From the NCBI GenBank assembly GCA_030038295.1, contig JASHPF010000341.1, positions 1 to 40,045 of the forward strand: 40,045 nucleotides of DNA. Reading direction: 5' to 3'. Shown in pieces: positions 8,759-16,521 of this stretch. The notes beneath the pieces were generated by a model. The model saw only the letters and a list, made by a program, of their open reading frames with translations, was not told the DNA's origin and did no database searches. How positions within the stretch are numbered: position 1 is the stretch's first letter; the number at the start of each line of letters is the position of its first letter. Made by a program: the position numbers and the translations under genes. Source of the stretch: Streptosporangiaceae bacterium. Its GTDB lineage: Bacteria; Actinomycetota; Actinomycetes; Streptosporangiales; Streptosporangiaceae.

Positions 8759-11218
8759 GTGCTTCCATCCGACATGGCGGACAGCAGTCCGAGCGCGGGC
8801 CAGCGCCCGGCTGAGGCCGATGTCGCGGACTCGGGCGAGATAGTCGCGGACTCCGGCGAGATAAGCGCGCCAGGGTTTCCCCGCCGGGTCGCTGGCCTGC
8901 GACCCCTGACAACCATGTTCGCCCCGGTCACCCGGACGCTGATACGGATCCGCCCGGCGGAACGGTCGGAGGATCAGGCCGGGCGGCTACGGCTCGCCGA
9001 CGGCGCGGGCCTGCTGCTGGCACGGCTGACCGTGCTGCCGGCCGTGCTGGTCCTGGCGTGGCTGATTCCCGGTCTGCCGCTGCTCCTCGGGCACGCATTC
9101 CGGCCGCTCCCCGCGTTGCTGATCTCGGTGCCGCTCGCGGTGGTGTTCGTCGTCGTGGGGTTGCGGGTCGTGCCGGCCGCGTGGCCGCGGCTGCTGCCCG
9201 CCCGGCGTCGTGCCGAGCCCGGCTGGGCTTCGTTGTTCGGGTTGCTGGCGACCGTCGTCGTCGTTGCTGGCCTGATGGGGTGGCAGTTCCGGGAGAGCTC
9301 GGAGGCGCTCATCGTGCTCCGGGATCCGGGCACATACCTGCAGGCGGGGTACTGGATCTCCCAGCACGGCGGGCTGCCCATCACCGAAAGGCTCGCGGCC
9401 TTCGGCGGCGCTCACTCGGGTCTGAACTTCGCCACGACCGGGTTCCTCACGCAGGGGACCGCCATCTATCCGGCCGTCACCCCGGGCCTTCCGCTGGTGC
9501 TGGCCGGGGCTTTCTGGGTGAACGGTGTTGCGGGCGCGACCGCCATGGGCCCGGTGCTCGGCGGGCTCGCGGTGCTGAGCTTCGCGGGTCTCGTCGCCCG
9601 CCTGGTCGGCCCGCAGTGGGCCCCCGCCGGAGCCCTCGTGCTCGGGCTGAGCATGCCCGAGCAGTACGTCGGCCGGACGACGCTCGCCGAGACGGCGCTG
9701 CAGATCGTGTTGTTTGGCGGGCTGTGCCTGCTCGCCGACTCGTTCGCGGTCCGCGGCGCTGGCCGGATCGCCGGCGGGTGGCTGACCGCGGCCGACCCAG
9801 ACGAGCCGCTCGCCGCCCGCCGCTTCGTGTCGCGGGTCACGCCCGACCGCGTCCTGGCCGTGCTGGCGGGACTGTCGCTGGGCTTCGGCCTCGTGGTCAG
9901 TCTCGACGCGCTGCCGTACCTGGTCGCCGTCGTCCCGTTCGGCTGCGCGCTGAGCATCGGGCGGCGGCGCCAGGCAACCCCGTTCCCCATCGGACTTCTC
10001 GTTGGCGTGTGTTACGGGGTGGTTGGCTGCCTGCTGCTGGATCGCCCGCTGCTCGACCGGGTCAGCCACCCTGTGGACCTCGCCGGGCTCGTGGCTGTCT
10101 GGCTGATCGCGCTGTCCTTCGTGGCGATTGAGGTCAGCCGGCTGGGCTGGGTGCGGCGGAACGTACCGCGCGCGCTGGCGGCCAGGCCGCTGCGCTGGCT
10201 GCCCGAGTTCGGCGCGTTCCTCGTGCTCCTAGCGCTGATCGGCCTGTTCGTCCGGCCCTACGTGCAGAAGGTGCACGGTCAGCCGGGCGCGGTGGTTGCC
10301 GCCTTCATCGCCTCGCTGCAGCGCGCAGAGGGGCTGCCGGTCGACCCGACTCGCACCTACGCGGAACAGGCACTGTACTGGCTGATCTGGTACATCGGCC
10401 TGCCGGCCGTGCTGCTGGGCGCCGTGGGCGTCATGCTGGTGGTCCGTCGCACCCTTCGCTCGCTGCTGACCTGGCGTGACCCCACCGGCGTGTGGCGCGG
10501 CTGGGCGCTGCCGACCGCGATCATCTGCGCCGGATCCGCGGTCGTGCTCTGGGCGCCCGACATCGTTCCCGATCAGCCGTGGGCGAGTCGGCGCCTCGTG
10601 GTTTTCGTCATCCCCGGGCTGATCTTGTGCGGGCTGTGGGCCACGTCCTGGCTCGCCAGGCGGGCCAGGGACCGGGGGGCCGGGCCGGTCACCGCGGGCG
10701 TCGCGGGGGTGTTCTGCTGCGCGGCGATGCTGCTGCCGACGGTGGCGACCACGTTCGGCCTCGGGCTGAGTCACAACAGCCAGACCGGCGCGCTGCGTCC
10801 GGTGGCGCAGGACGCGAACGCGCTGACTCGTATCGGAGCGGGGCAGCTCGGAGCCGTCCGCGCCATGTGCGCGCGGATCCCCGGCAACGCTTCGGTCGTG
10901 ATCGTCGACTGGGCCACGGCCGCGCAGTTCGCTCAGGTCGTCCGCGGAATGTGCGACCTGCCGACGGCATGGATGAGCGGGCAGGCGGTTTCGTCGGTCG
11001 ACCGCGTGATCGCCTCGATCGCTGCGACGGGCCGGCAGCCCGTGCTGCTCGCCGGGACACCTCAGCAGCTGGCGGCGTACAGCGGGGCGCCGGAATCCGT
11101 GCTCGACCTGACCACGACCAGTGACCCGCACGAGCTGACGGAGGTCCCGACCGCGCCTCAGGTCGTTCGGTACCGGGTCTGGATGACGCTGCCTGATGTG
11201 TCCGGGATCGGGGCCTGA
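8759..11218 (+). CDS. Large polytopic membrane protein, possible GT-C family
   Basis: 819 aa from GTG 8759; an in-frame ATG at 8774 is an alternative. The first 80 residues are soluble and contain a duplicated VADSGEI. A hydrophobic core of roughly 12-14 helices spans about 95-690, followed by a C-terminal domain of about 120 residues. The loop after the third or fourth helix has LRDPGTYLQAGYWISQHGGLP, an Asp-containing outer loop like the active-site loop of GT-C enzymes. It is divergent from the LCP gene (192 bp gap) and precedes the initiator tRNA. Specific function is unknown; an envelope polysaccharide role is inferred from context. Confidence 0.6.
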   Translation: MLPSDMADSSPSAGQRPAEADVADSGEIVADSGEISAPGFPRRVAGLRPLTTMFAPVTRTLIRIRPAERSEDQAGRLRLADGAGLLLARLTVLPAVLVLAWLIPGLPLLLGHAFRPLPALLISVPLAVVFVVVGLRVVPAAWPRLLPARRRAEPGWASLFGLLATVVVVAGLMGWQFRESSEALIVLRDPGTYLQAGYWISQHGGLPITERLAAFGGAHSGLNFATTGFLTQGTAIYPAVTPGLPLVLAGAFWVNGVAGATAMGPVLGGLAVLSFAGLVARLVGPQWAPAGALVLGLSMPEQYVGRTTLAETALQIVLFGGLCLLADSFAVRGAGRIAGGWLTAADPDEPLAARRFVSRVTPDRVLAVLAGLSLGFGLVVSLDALPYLVAVVPFGCALSIGRRRQATPFPIGLLVGVCYGVVGCLLLDRPLLDRVSHPVDLAGLVAVWLIALSFVAIEVSRLGWVRRNVPRALAARPLRWLPEFGAFLVLLALIGLFVRPYVQKVHGQPGAVVAAFIASLQRAEGLPVDPTRTYAEQALYWLIWYIGLPAVLLGAVGVMLVVRRTLRSLLTWRDPTGVWRGWALPTAIICAGSAVVLWAPDIVPDQPWASRRLVVFVIPGLILCGLWATSWLARRARDRGAGPVTAGVAGVFCCAAMLLPTVATTFGLGLSHNSQTGALRPVAQDANALTRIGAGQLGAVRAMCARIPGNASVVIVDWATAAQFAQVVRGMCDLPTAWMSGQAVSSVDRVIASIAATGRQPVLLAGTPQQLAAYSGAPESVLDLTTTSDPHELTEVPTAPQVVRYRVWMTLPDVSGIGA
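8822..8863 (+). repeat. 21-bp tandem duplication inside a coding region
   Basis: Two adjacent 21-base units starting GTCGCGGACTC differ at one position and end GGCGAGATA. They encode VADSGEI twice in the soluble N-terminus of the GT-C-like protein. Being in-frame, it keeps the protein intact. Confidence 0.9.
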
Positions 11219-11312
11219 CCGTCCACCCCCGCCCACGGTCAGGAGCCGTTTTCAGCCCGGCGGGCCGCCCGGCCGACAGGGTTGCGTAGCGGTGCGGGGG
11301 CTCGGCGCGGAT

Positions 11313-11341
11313 TTGCCAGCGCGCGACGGCGGCCCTAAAGT
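11313..11341 (+). promoter_or_regulatory. Promoter of the initiator tRNA gene
   Basis: TTGCCA (11313-11318) and TAAAGT (11336-11341) are separated by exactly 17 bases and lie 12 bases before the mature tRNA 5' end. This matches a housekeeping sigma-70-type promoter. Confidence 0.65.
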
Positions 11342-11353
11342 AAGGGCACGCGA

Positions 11354-11430
11354 CGCGGGGTGGAGCAGTTCGGTAGCTCGCTGGGCTCATAACCCAGAGG
11401 TCGCGGGTTCAAATCCCGCCCCCGCTACCA
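11354..11430 (+). tRNA. Initiator tRNA-fMet (CAU)
   Basis: 77 bases running CGCGGGGTGGAGCAG to GCTACCA with an encoded CCA. The anticodon loop is CTCATAA. Three consecutive G:C pairs in the anticodon stem (GGG/CCC) and an unpaired first base (C1 against U72) are the hallmarks of initiator rather than elongator tRNA-Met. The body follows the E. coli fMet tRNA closely. Its 3' half is duplicated 6,053 bases downstream, marking an integration site. Confidence 0.97.
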
Positions 11431-11466
11431 GGTCAGAGGCCTTCGGCAGACAGCCGGAGGCCTCTT
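11394..11466 (+). repeat. Left attachment site (attL), 73-bp direct repeat
   Basis: This 73-base stretch, from CCAGAGGTCGCGGG in the anticodon stem through the tRNA 3' end and terminator hairpin, is identical to 17447-17519. After one mismatch the match resumes for TGTCGG. A duplicated tRNA 3' half is typical of tyrosine-recombinase integration. The stop codon of the integrase remnant (11433-11435) lies inside it. Confidence 0.95.
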
Positions 11467-11974
11467 TTGTCGGACTTTTTGTAAACGGGATCTTCATCAG
11501 GTGGCGTGATCACGGCCGTCGGGGCGTCGTCGGCAGGCACGCGGTCCGAGGCCAGAACGCCGCCGATGATCAGCTCAGCGAGCGCTGTGGCGACCTGCCG
11601 GTCTGTCTCAAGGTCGGACTGGACGTACTGCCGCATCGTGAATGCCACGTCGGCATGGCCGATTCGCTGGCTGAGCGCCTTCCAGTCGATCTTGGCGTCT
11701 CGACCTGCCGTCGCGTAGCTGTGACGTATGTCATGCAAATCGATGAGCGGCAGCTCTGCGCGCGGCCACCCGCGTCCGGGCCGAACTCGGCGCGCTCCGT
11801 GTCGAGCTGCTCGATTAGGACCCTCAGTGCCGCGTAAAAGGATCGAGCGCTATCACCCGTTGCGCGTTCGCGGTCGATTATGAGGCGCGCATCGCGCTGG
11901 GCGTCGGCCTCGTGGGCGGGCGATTGAAGTCGTCGTGCTGCGGTGGACTCACGGACTGGTACTGGTACGGGCAT
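11433..11974 (-). pseudogene. Tyrosine site-specific integrase, truncated and frameshifted
   Basis: The C-terminal frame (stop at 11433) reads DLHDIRHSYATAGRDAKIDWKALSQRIGHADVAFTMRQYVQ, with the H-x-x-R, G-H and catalytic Y of tyrosine recombinases. The upstream part, DARLIIDRERATGDSARSFYAALRVLIEQLDTERAEFGPD, is in a different frame, and the join falls near 11760-11790. Nothing N-terminal to this survives, because an unrelated membrane-protein gene ends at 11949. The normal protein is about 350-450 aa; about 150 residues remain. The end overlaps attL. I assign the upstream frame to the integrase by memory of similar proteins; it is less certain than the C-terminal part. Confidence 0.8.
11435..11469 (+). 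terminator. Rho-independent terminator of tRNA-fMet
   Basis: AGAGGCCTTCGG and CCGGAGGCCTCT form a 12-bp stem with one G-U pair and a 7-base loop, followed by TTTT. In the duplicated right copy the tail reads TTGTG, so the U-tract is best at this end. Confidence 0.8.
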
Positions 11975-12557
11975 GGGATGGCTCGTGGGTGACGCGCTCG
12001 GGGTAGGTCTTGGAGAGCCTCAGCATGTACGTGAGGATCACGCTCGGCAGGAGCAGGCCGAGTATCAGCTCCGGCCACCGGCGGACGGTGTGCTCGTTGG
12101 CGACGGCGGCCAGGACGCGGGAGACGCCCACGAAGAAGATGGCCGCGCCCCAGCCGGCGCTGAGTACCCGGTTGATCTTCTTAAAGGTCGGCGAGGACCA
12201 TTCGGCCTGCGGGACGGATTCGCGGGCAAACTGCTCGGTGAACGGCATGACCGGGATCAGGACCACGATGATCGTCCCCAAGACGAGGCCCACGCCGGCG
12301 CCTCCCCAGGTGGCCAGCCAACGGTCATGATTCTTGCCCAGCGTGAAGCCGAGGACGGCGATCACGGCGAAGAGCATCAGCGAGCAGGAATTGAGGATCT
12401 TCGGCGGCCATATGGGGCGGCTGGTGGCTATGACGATCAGGGCGGTCACGGCCGCAGCGAGCCCGGCGACGCCGATGTATCCGTGCGGCAGGAACCGGGA
12501 CAGCACCGAGAAGACGATCAGGGGCGCGAAAGCGAGGATGAGCGCAAGCGGTTTCAC
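11949..12557 (-). CDS. Unrecognised six-helix membrane protein in the integrated element
   Basis: 202 aa, ATG start. Six hydrophobic segments are visible (about 3-20, 27-45, 58-72, 83-103, 138-157 and 168-183), with a cytoplasmic-type loop TEQFARESVPQAEWSSPTFKK between helices four and five. I do not recognise a family. Its 3' end runs into the integrase remnant, so it or its upstream neighbours probably replaced the integrase N-terminal part. It is the last gene of a minus-strand run of cargo genes. Confidence 0.65.
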   Translation of the reverse strand: MKPLALILAFAPLIVFSVLSRFLPHGYIGVAGLAAAVTALIVIATSRPIWPPKILNSCSLMLFAVIAVLGFTLGKNHDRWLATWGGAGVGLVLGTIIVVLIPVMPFTEQFARESVPQAEWSSPTFKKINRVLSAGWGAAIFFVGVSRVLAAVANEHTVRRWPELILGLLLPSVILTYMLRLSKTYPERVTHEPSHARTSTSP

Positions 12558-12611
12558 GGCTGGGATCCTCCGGTCGTCTGGCTCGTGAAGCGACGGTCTT
12601 GGCAGATGCTG

Positions 12612-12827
12612 TTATGGCTGCCGGGACGGCAGGTGGTCCGCCAGCCAGTCCAGCATCTGGGTGTGCGTCAGCTGCCGGCCCGTGGGCTGGCAGTGGAAGT
12701 TCGCGCCCTGCGCCTGGCTAAACTCGATGATCTCCTTCTTCCCCGGCAGCAAGTCATATAGCTGCCGCGGGCTCTTGATCGTTTGATCGTCGGTGGACCG
12801 TCGGACCGGATGCGATCGCGTGTTCAT
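12612..12827 (-). pseudogene. C-terminal remnant of an alpha/beta hydrolase
   Basis: LYDLLPGKKEIIEFSQAQGANFHCQPTGRQLTHTQMLDWLADHL resembles the last 45-50 residues of alpha/beta-fold hydrolases in which the catalytic His sits in G-A-x-x-H-C-x-P. No nucleophile Ser or Asp region is found upstream; the DNA there belongs to the DUF1648-like gene in another frame. An ATG at 12827 gives a 71-aa ORF, but the fragment cannot be an active enzyme. Confidence 0.6.
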
Positions 12828-12936
12828 TCGCGTCCCTAAGCGGCAGTCGGCGAGCCCCGCGAGCGCGCCGAGTCGGTGCCGGGCGGTGGTGATGTTGTCG
12901 AAGGCGAGTGCGGGTTCCAGGTGCGTGAGATCGGGA

Positions 12937-13269
12937 TCAGACGCCGACCTTGCGGCGTGCCACCTTGATGGCGCCAATCTGGATGCCGAGCAGCACGCAC
13001 ATGACGATCGGAAGGATGACGTAAGGGGGTGCCTTGGACGACGTGCCATTTGCCGAGTGGCTGTGGCCCAGCAAGGCAAAGATCACAAGAAACACCGCAC
13101 CTACGGCCGGGTGCATGACAAGCCCCACGCGCTTGGGCACGAAGTTGTTGTAAGAGACTCCGAAATGGATCGGAACGCGCGCGTCACTCGGCAGGGTGAC
13201 CGCGCCATACCAGGAAACGCAAATCATCGCAAGCAGGACCACACCGCCGATGACGAGTGCCGCTGTCAC
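12937..13269 (-). CDS. Small membrane protein, DUF1648-like
   Basis: 110 aa. I choose GTG 13269, 7 bases after GGAGG; another GTG at 13272 is nearly equivalent. Three hydrophobic segments (near residues 2-20, 55-70 and 82-100) surround the outer segment VTLPSDARVPIHFGVSYNNFVPKRVGL, which resembles the LP..vPiHfg..g.pd stretch of DUF1648/SdpI-type proteins. The role is unknown; SdpI relatives act in immunity or signalling. It lies in the element, upstream of the hydrolase remnant and the six-helix protein. Confidence 0.6.
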   Translation of the reverse strand: MTAALVIGGVVLLAMICVSWYGAVTLPSDARVPIHFGVSYNNFVPKRVGLVMHPAVGAVFLVIFALLGHSHSANGTSSKAPPYVILPIVMCVLLGIQIGAIKVARRKVGV

Positions 13270-13427
13270 CACAGCACCTCCCTGCAACGCTTCGTCCAGG
13301 TCCCTCGTCCGCGGCAGGCCGGAATCGGCGCGCGCCGGGCCTGGCTGCAATGCTGGCGGCATCGCGTCGCCTCGCGCTGCCCGGTGGCCCGGCTCTGCCG
13401 GTCCAGGCGGCGGTCGTCTCGATCACA

Positions 13428-13471
13428 CCGGGGGTCGGCCTGGCCGGGCCTTTTCGTACCCGGCTGACGTG
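13428..13471. repeat. Imperfect 44-bp repeat, copy 1
   Basis: CCGGGGGTCGGCCTGGCCGG and the following bases through CTGACGTG resemble 15006-15048, with a handful of mismatches and one indel. It lies between the DUF1648-like and LpqF-like genes. The second copy is inside the N-terminal extension of the LpqF-like gene. Confidence 0.55.
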
Positions 13472-13516
13472 AGTCATTGTCTTTCATCGGTCTTGCCTTC
13501 CGCTGGTCGTTGCGGT

Positions 13517-15091
13517 TCACCCGCCGGCGGCTAGCGCCAGTGCACCCTTGATGGCCTGGTTCAGCGTTACGTCGGCCGAGGACGGGATGGGCGCGGACGG
13601 GTTCTCGGCGAGCACGCTCACCAGGTAGTTCTTGCCGCTTCGGGTCGTCGCCAGGTAGTTGAGCGTGAGGACGCCCGGTACAGAGCCGCCCTTGTACCAG
13701 ACCGACTGCCACTGGGTGGAGCTGAGACCGAACGCGCCGGGAAGATCGAGAATGGTCGCCAGCGGAGCCAGCCCTGGCTGCCGGGCCAGGGCGGCGAGCG
13801 ATGCGAAGACGTGGCACATGTCGGTGGGCGAGGCGAACCACCCGATCGAGTTGATGTCGCGCGGGGTGGTCCACGGCGACTGATCGCTCGGTGTCACACG
13901 GTCAACGGTGCTGACCAGAAACCCCGCACGCGCCGCGGGTTCAAGCGCAAGGTAGCGCTCGGCGAGCTTTGGCCAGTCGTAGCGGTCCAGGGTGAACTGC
14001 TCGCGCGTGGTGAGGAACGGCGTGTCCAAAGCGGGGTCTGCCATCCCTGAGGCCCTTGTCGCCTCTTCGACGGCACCTCGGCCAAGCAGCTCAATGAGCA
14101 TGTCAGCGGCGGTGTTGTCGCTGATAGAGATCATGAGAGAAGCCACGTGCTGCACGGTGACGCGAGTGCCGGCAGGCTCGTCTTGCAACGTGCCCGAGCC
14201 TGCGCTCTTCACCTTGCTGGTGATGGTCAGCTCTTGATCCCAGCTGACCTTGCCCGAGACGATCGCTCTGGCCAGGGCGTCGAGGACGTAGAGCTTGAAG
14301 GCCGAGGCGAGCGGGGCCGGGGTGGTCGAGTCGATGGACTCGATCGGCCGACAAGTGCTGCCGGTCACCGAGGCGGCGAGGAAGCCGACCCTCGGTGCCA
14401 CGGATCGGACATCGTGGTCGACGCCGGCCCATGTGGACGGCTCAGGCGGCAGAGGAGACGTAGCTGGCGGGGGGGCTCCCACGGGCTGGATCTGAAAGCC
14501 GCTGATCAGCCCTTGCGCGTCGACGGAGACGCTGACCTTCACCCTGGACGTCCGGCGGGCCGTGACCACGATCACCACCGTGTCAGGCGAACTGGCTGCG
14601 ACCGAGTCCAGCACGAATCCGCTGAGCGCCACGAATACAGCGTTGAGGTCGGCTGGCGGGCTCTTCGCGAGGAACGGCTGGTCAAAGTGGGCGGCGATAT
14701 CCGCAGTGGCGACCGGCAAGTGGGTCACTGCGCCGAAGAGCCAGCGCGCCTGAGCCCCGGCCGGGGTGTCCGGGAAGCTCAGCGTGGTCTGTGACGGTGC
14801 CGACGGCGTGGTCTGTGACGGCGGCGCGGTCTGTGACGGCGGCGACGACCGGGCTGACCTGCCGCAAGCGGCCGTGGCGATGAGGCAGGCAACGCTCAGG
14901 GCAAGGGCTGCCAGCCGGCGGCCATGGTGCTGAGACCGTGCTGCCCTGCGCGCCAGGACCCTGACGTGTCGCCGCCCGGCGCGCAAGCATGATCGAGCGG
15001 GCACCCCGGGCGCCGGCCTGGCCGGGCCTGTCGTACCCGCCTGGCGTGCGGCGCCCGCGGGCTTGTCCGTGCCTGGCCAGACGATGGTCAC
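13517..15091 (-). CDS. LpqF/ORF12-like lipoprotein with beta-lactamase-fold serine hydrolase domain
   Basis: I use GTG 15091 because it overlaps the upstream stop as GTGA (524 aa); the track start is 15139. A lipobox (LIATAAC, Cys at about 76) is followed by PPSQT repeats, an N-terminal ORF12-type domain (ARWLFGAVTHLPVATADIAAHF to about 205), then a class A beta-lactamase-like domain with SAFK (Ser at about 263), SDN (about 324) and KGG near the C-terminus. This order matches mycobacterial LpqF and clavulanate-cluster ORF12 proteins. It would be an exported lipid-anchored protein, possibly an esterase rather than a lactamase. The 60-residue stretch before the signal is unusually long, so the true start is uncertain. 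Confidence 0.75.
   Translation of the reverse strand: MTIVWPGTDKPAGAARQAGTTGPARPAPGVPARSCLRAGRRHVRVLARRAARSQHHGRRLAALALSVACLIATAACGRSARSSPPSQTAPPSQTTPSAPSQTTLSFPDTPAGAQARWLFGAVTHLPVATADIAAHFDQPFLAKSPPADLNAVFVALSGFVLDSVAASSPDTVVIVVTARRTSRVKVSVSVDAQGLISGFQIQPVGAPPPATSPLPPEPSTWAGVDHDVRSVAPRVGFLAASVTGSTCRPIESIDSTTPAPLASAFKLYVLDALARAIVSGKVSWDQELTITSKVKSAGSGTLQDEPAGTRVTVQHVASLMISISDNTAADMLIELLGRGAVEEATRASGMADPALDTPFLTTREQFTLDRYDWPKLAERYLALEPAARAGFLVSTVDRVTPSDQSPWTTPRDINSIGWFASPTDMCHVFASLAALARQPGLAPLATILDLPGAFGLSSTQWQSVWYKGGSVPGVLTLNYLATTRSGKNYLVSVLAENPSAPIPSSADVTLNQAIKGALALAAGG
14788..14845 (-). repeat. PPSQT-type short coding repeat
   Basis: The + strand shows GTCTGTGACGG three times within about 50 bases (GGTCTGTGACGG spaced by GCGGCG-type units). 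On the minus strand it encodes PPSQTAPPSQTTPSAPSQTT just after the lipobox cysteine, a flexible linker. Confidence 0.7.
15006..15048. repeat. Imperfect 44-bp repeat, copy 2
   Basis: CCGGGCGCCGGCCTGGCCGG through CCTGGCGTG resembles copy 1 at 13428-13471. It encodes GTTGPARPAPGV in the odd N-terminal extension of the LpqF-like protein. Confidence 0.55.
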
Positions 15092-15930
15092 CCTGGATTC
15101 CGATTTGCCGCTGGCGAGGGGGGTGCCGGCCGTAGCCACAGCCCGGCGACCTTGCCGTCATCGTCGAAGATGACTCGTCCGGTCGCCTCGCCGGCCTCGA
15201 AGTGCAGCGGCACCTCGACGACAGTGTGATCGCCGACGCGGTGGGCGAACGGCTCTCCCATGCCCTCGTAGCGGCCGATCATGGCGACTGTGCGCGCCCA
15301 GCCGCCGGCCAGCCGCCCGGCGTCGCCGCCTTCGCGCATTCTCGCGTTGAAGTCCGCACGCGCGCGTTCCCAGCGGCCCTCGGCAAGGCAGGTGATGATC
15401 CCGGCCGCCCGGTCAGCGGCGCCGGGCGGGACGACGGTGCTCATCGGGGCGCCGGTGCGAGGGTCAACCGGATGCCCGAACCGCTGGAACGCGGCCTGCC
15501 GGGTGGTGCCCAGGACATCGCCGATCTCCCTCCAGCTGTGGCCGGCGGCGCGCGCCCGGTCAACGGCCTCCTGCAGTGCCGCGCCGGTGGCGGCTGACAG
15601 CTCTCGTGCCGCCGTCATGGCCGCCACCGGCGAGCCGGCGCTGGCTAGCTCGGCCGCGAGGCGGCCCGCAGTCTCGCTGACCCTCCTCGCCATCGGGTCG
15701 GCTGCGACGGACCCGCCACCCACAACGTCAAGGCTGTCATGACGCCCCTCGGCCGTCAAGTTTGCCTTCACATAGCCACCCCGGCTGCTGCCGTCGGCGA
15801 GCTCCCTCTTGCGCCGTCCGGCGCTGCGGCAGGTAGCCCCGCAGTACCGCCGCCGCCTGCCTCTGCCGTGTTGCGGTGGTAGCTGGCGCCCGCACGCCTC
15901 GCACGCCGCCGGTCCCGCAACATCTGCCAT
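15088..15930 (-). CDS. Zinc-finger/HTH protein with C-terminal DUF3887-like domain
   Basis: 280 aa. The N-terminus CEACGRQLPPQHGRGRRRRYCGATCRSAGRRKR (10-42) is a four-Cys zinc-binding motif found in actinomycete HTH proteins. SWREIGDVLGTTRQAAFQRFG (about 131-151) is a helix-turn-helix. The C-terminal 90 residues (ARADFNARMREGGDAGRLAGGWARTV onward) look like DUF3887, a small NTF2-like fold. The stop is coupled (GTGA) to the LpqF-like gene, whose own N-terminal domain is of a similar kind. Together they may be a DNA-binding sensor and an exported partner. Function is not established. Confidence 0.7.
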   Translation of the reverse strand: MADVAGPAACEACGRQLPPQHGRGRRRRYCGATCRSAGRRKRELADGSSRGGYVKANLTAEGRHDSLDVVGGGSVAADPMARRVSETAGRLAAELASAGSPVAAMTAARELSAATGAALQEAVDRARAAGHSWREIGDVLGTTRQAAFQRFGHPVDPRTGAPMSTVVPPGAADRAAGIITCLAEGRWERARADFNARMREGGDAGRLAGGWARTVAMIGRYEGMGEPFAHRVGDHTVVEVPLHFEAGEATGRVIFDDDGKVAGLWLRPAPPSPAANRNPG

Positions 15931-15949
15931 GACATCACCCTAACGTCAT

Positions 15950-16006
15950 CAGACGGATTATCCGTGCTGGCACGAAATTACAAATCGTGCCCACCCCCCA
16001 GCACGG
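15950..16006 (-). promoter_or_regulatory. Candidate promoter and operator before the HTH gene
   Basis: Read on the minus strand, TTTGTA and GATAAT lie 16 bases apart and upstream of the ATG at 15930. The -10 is inside a palindrome (CGGATAATCCG), and inverted pairs GGCACGA/TCGTGCC and CCGTGCT/AGCACGG overlap the spacer. The arrangement fits repressor control, possibly by the HTH protein itself. Inference from symmetry only. Confidence 0.45.
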
Positions 16007-16060
16007 AAAACGTTTTGGAACCCATCACATCCCGCTGCCACCCCGTGTGCATTCGCATCC

Positions 16061-16301
16061 CTACGCGTCCGTTGGTGGCTTCTGCAACTCTTCTGGGCTC
16101 GTGCCCATCAGCCGCAGCAGGTCGGCGGTCGACACGCGGTAGAGATGCCTGACGCGGATCGCCAGGCATGGAAAGCTGACGTGACGCGCGAGTTCGTAGG
16201 CCTTGGTGCGGCCGACTGCCGAGGATCCGTGCGGCGGTCATCAGGTCGATGGTCGGGGCATGCTGACGAGCTGACAGACGGTAAGCGGGGGTGGCGTTGA
16301 T
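16061..16301 (-). pseudogene. Excisionase (helix-turn-helix, AlpA/Xis type), frameshifted
   Basis: Two frames together read PTIDLMTAARILG, then GRTKAYELARHVSFPCLAIRVRHLYRVSTADLLRLMG, the usual excisionase HTH of actinomycete elements. A single extra base in GGCAGTCGGCCGC breaks the frame between them. An ideal AAGGAGG (16307-16313) precedes ATCAACGCC, so the start codon may also have mutated from ATG to ATC. The region length (241 bp) is one base more than a multiple of three, consistent with a one-base insertion. About 79 aa if repaired. Confidence 0.78.
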
Positions 16302-16521
16302 GGTGTCCTCCTTAGGGTTCGGTTCGGGTGGTTGTAAGCGGCACCGGTTGCCGCAGGCGCGGGCATGGTGGCCAAGGTCAGATCACGTTCCGGGCGGGCT
16401 CGGACTCTAGTAAGCGAGGCTGCCGCGGGCGGCGTGTGTTCCCGAGTAATGGGAAGAACCCGCCGTAGATGCGGTCTGTCTTGCGGCCGACCGTCTCGTC
16501 CAGCACTGGAGTCACGACGTC

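Noticed and set aside
8987-10069. 360-aa minus-strand ORF
   Set aside because: Antisense shadow of the 819-aa membrane protein, with shadow composition.
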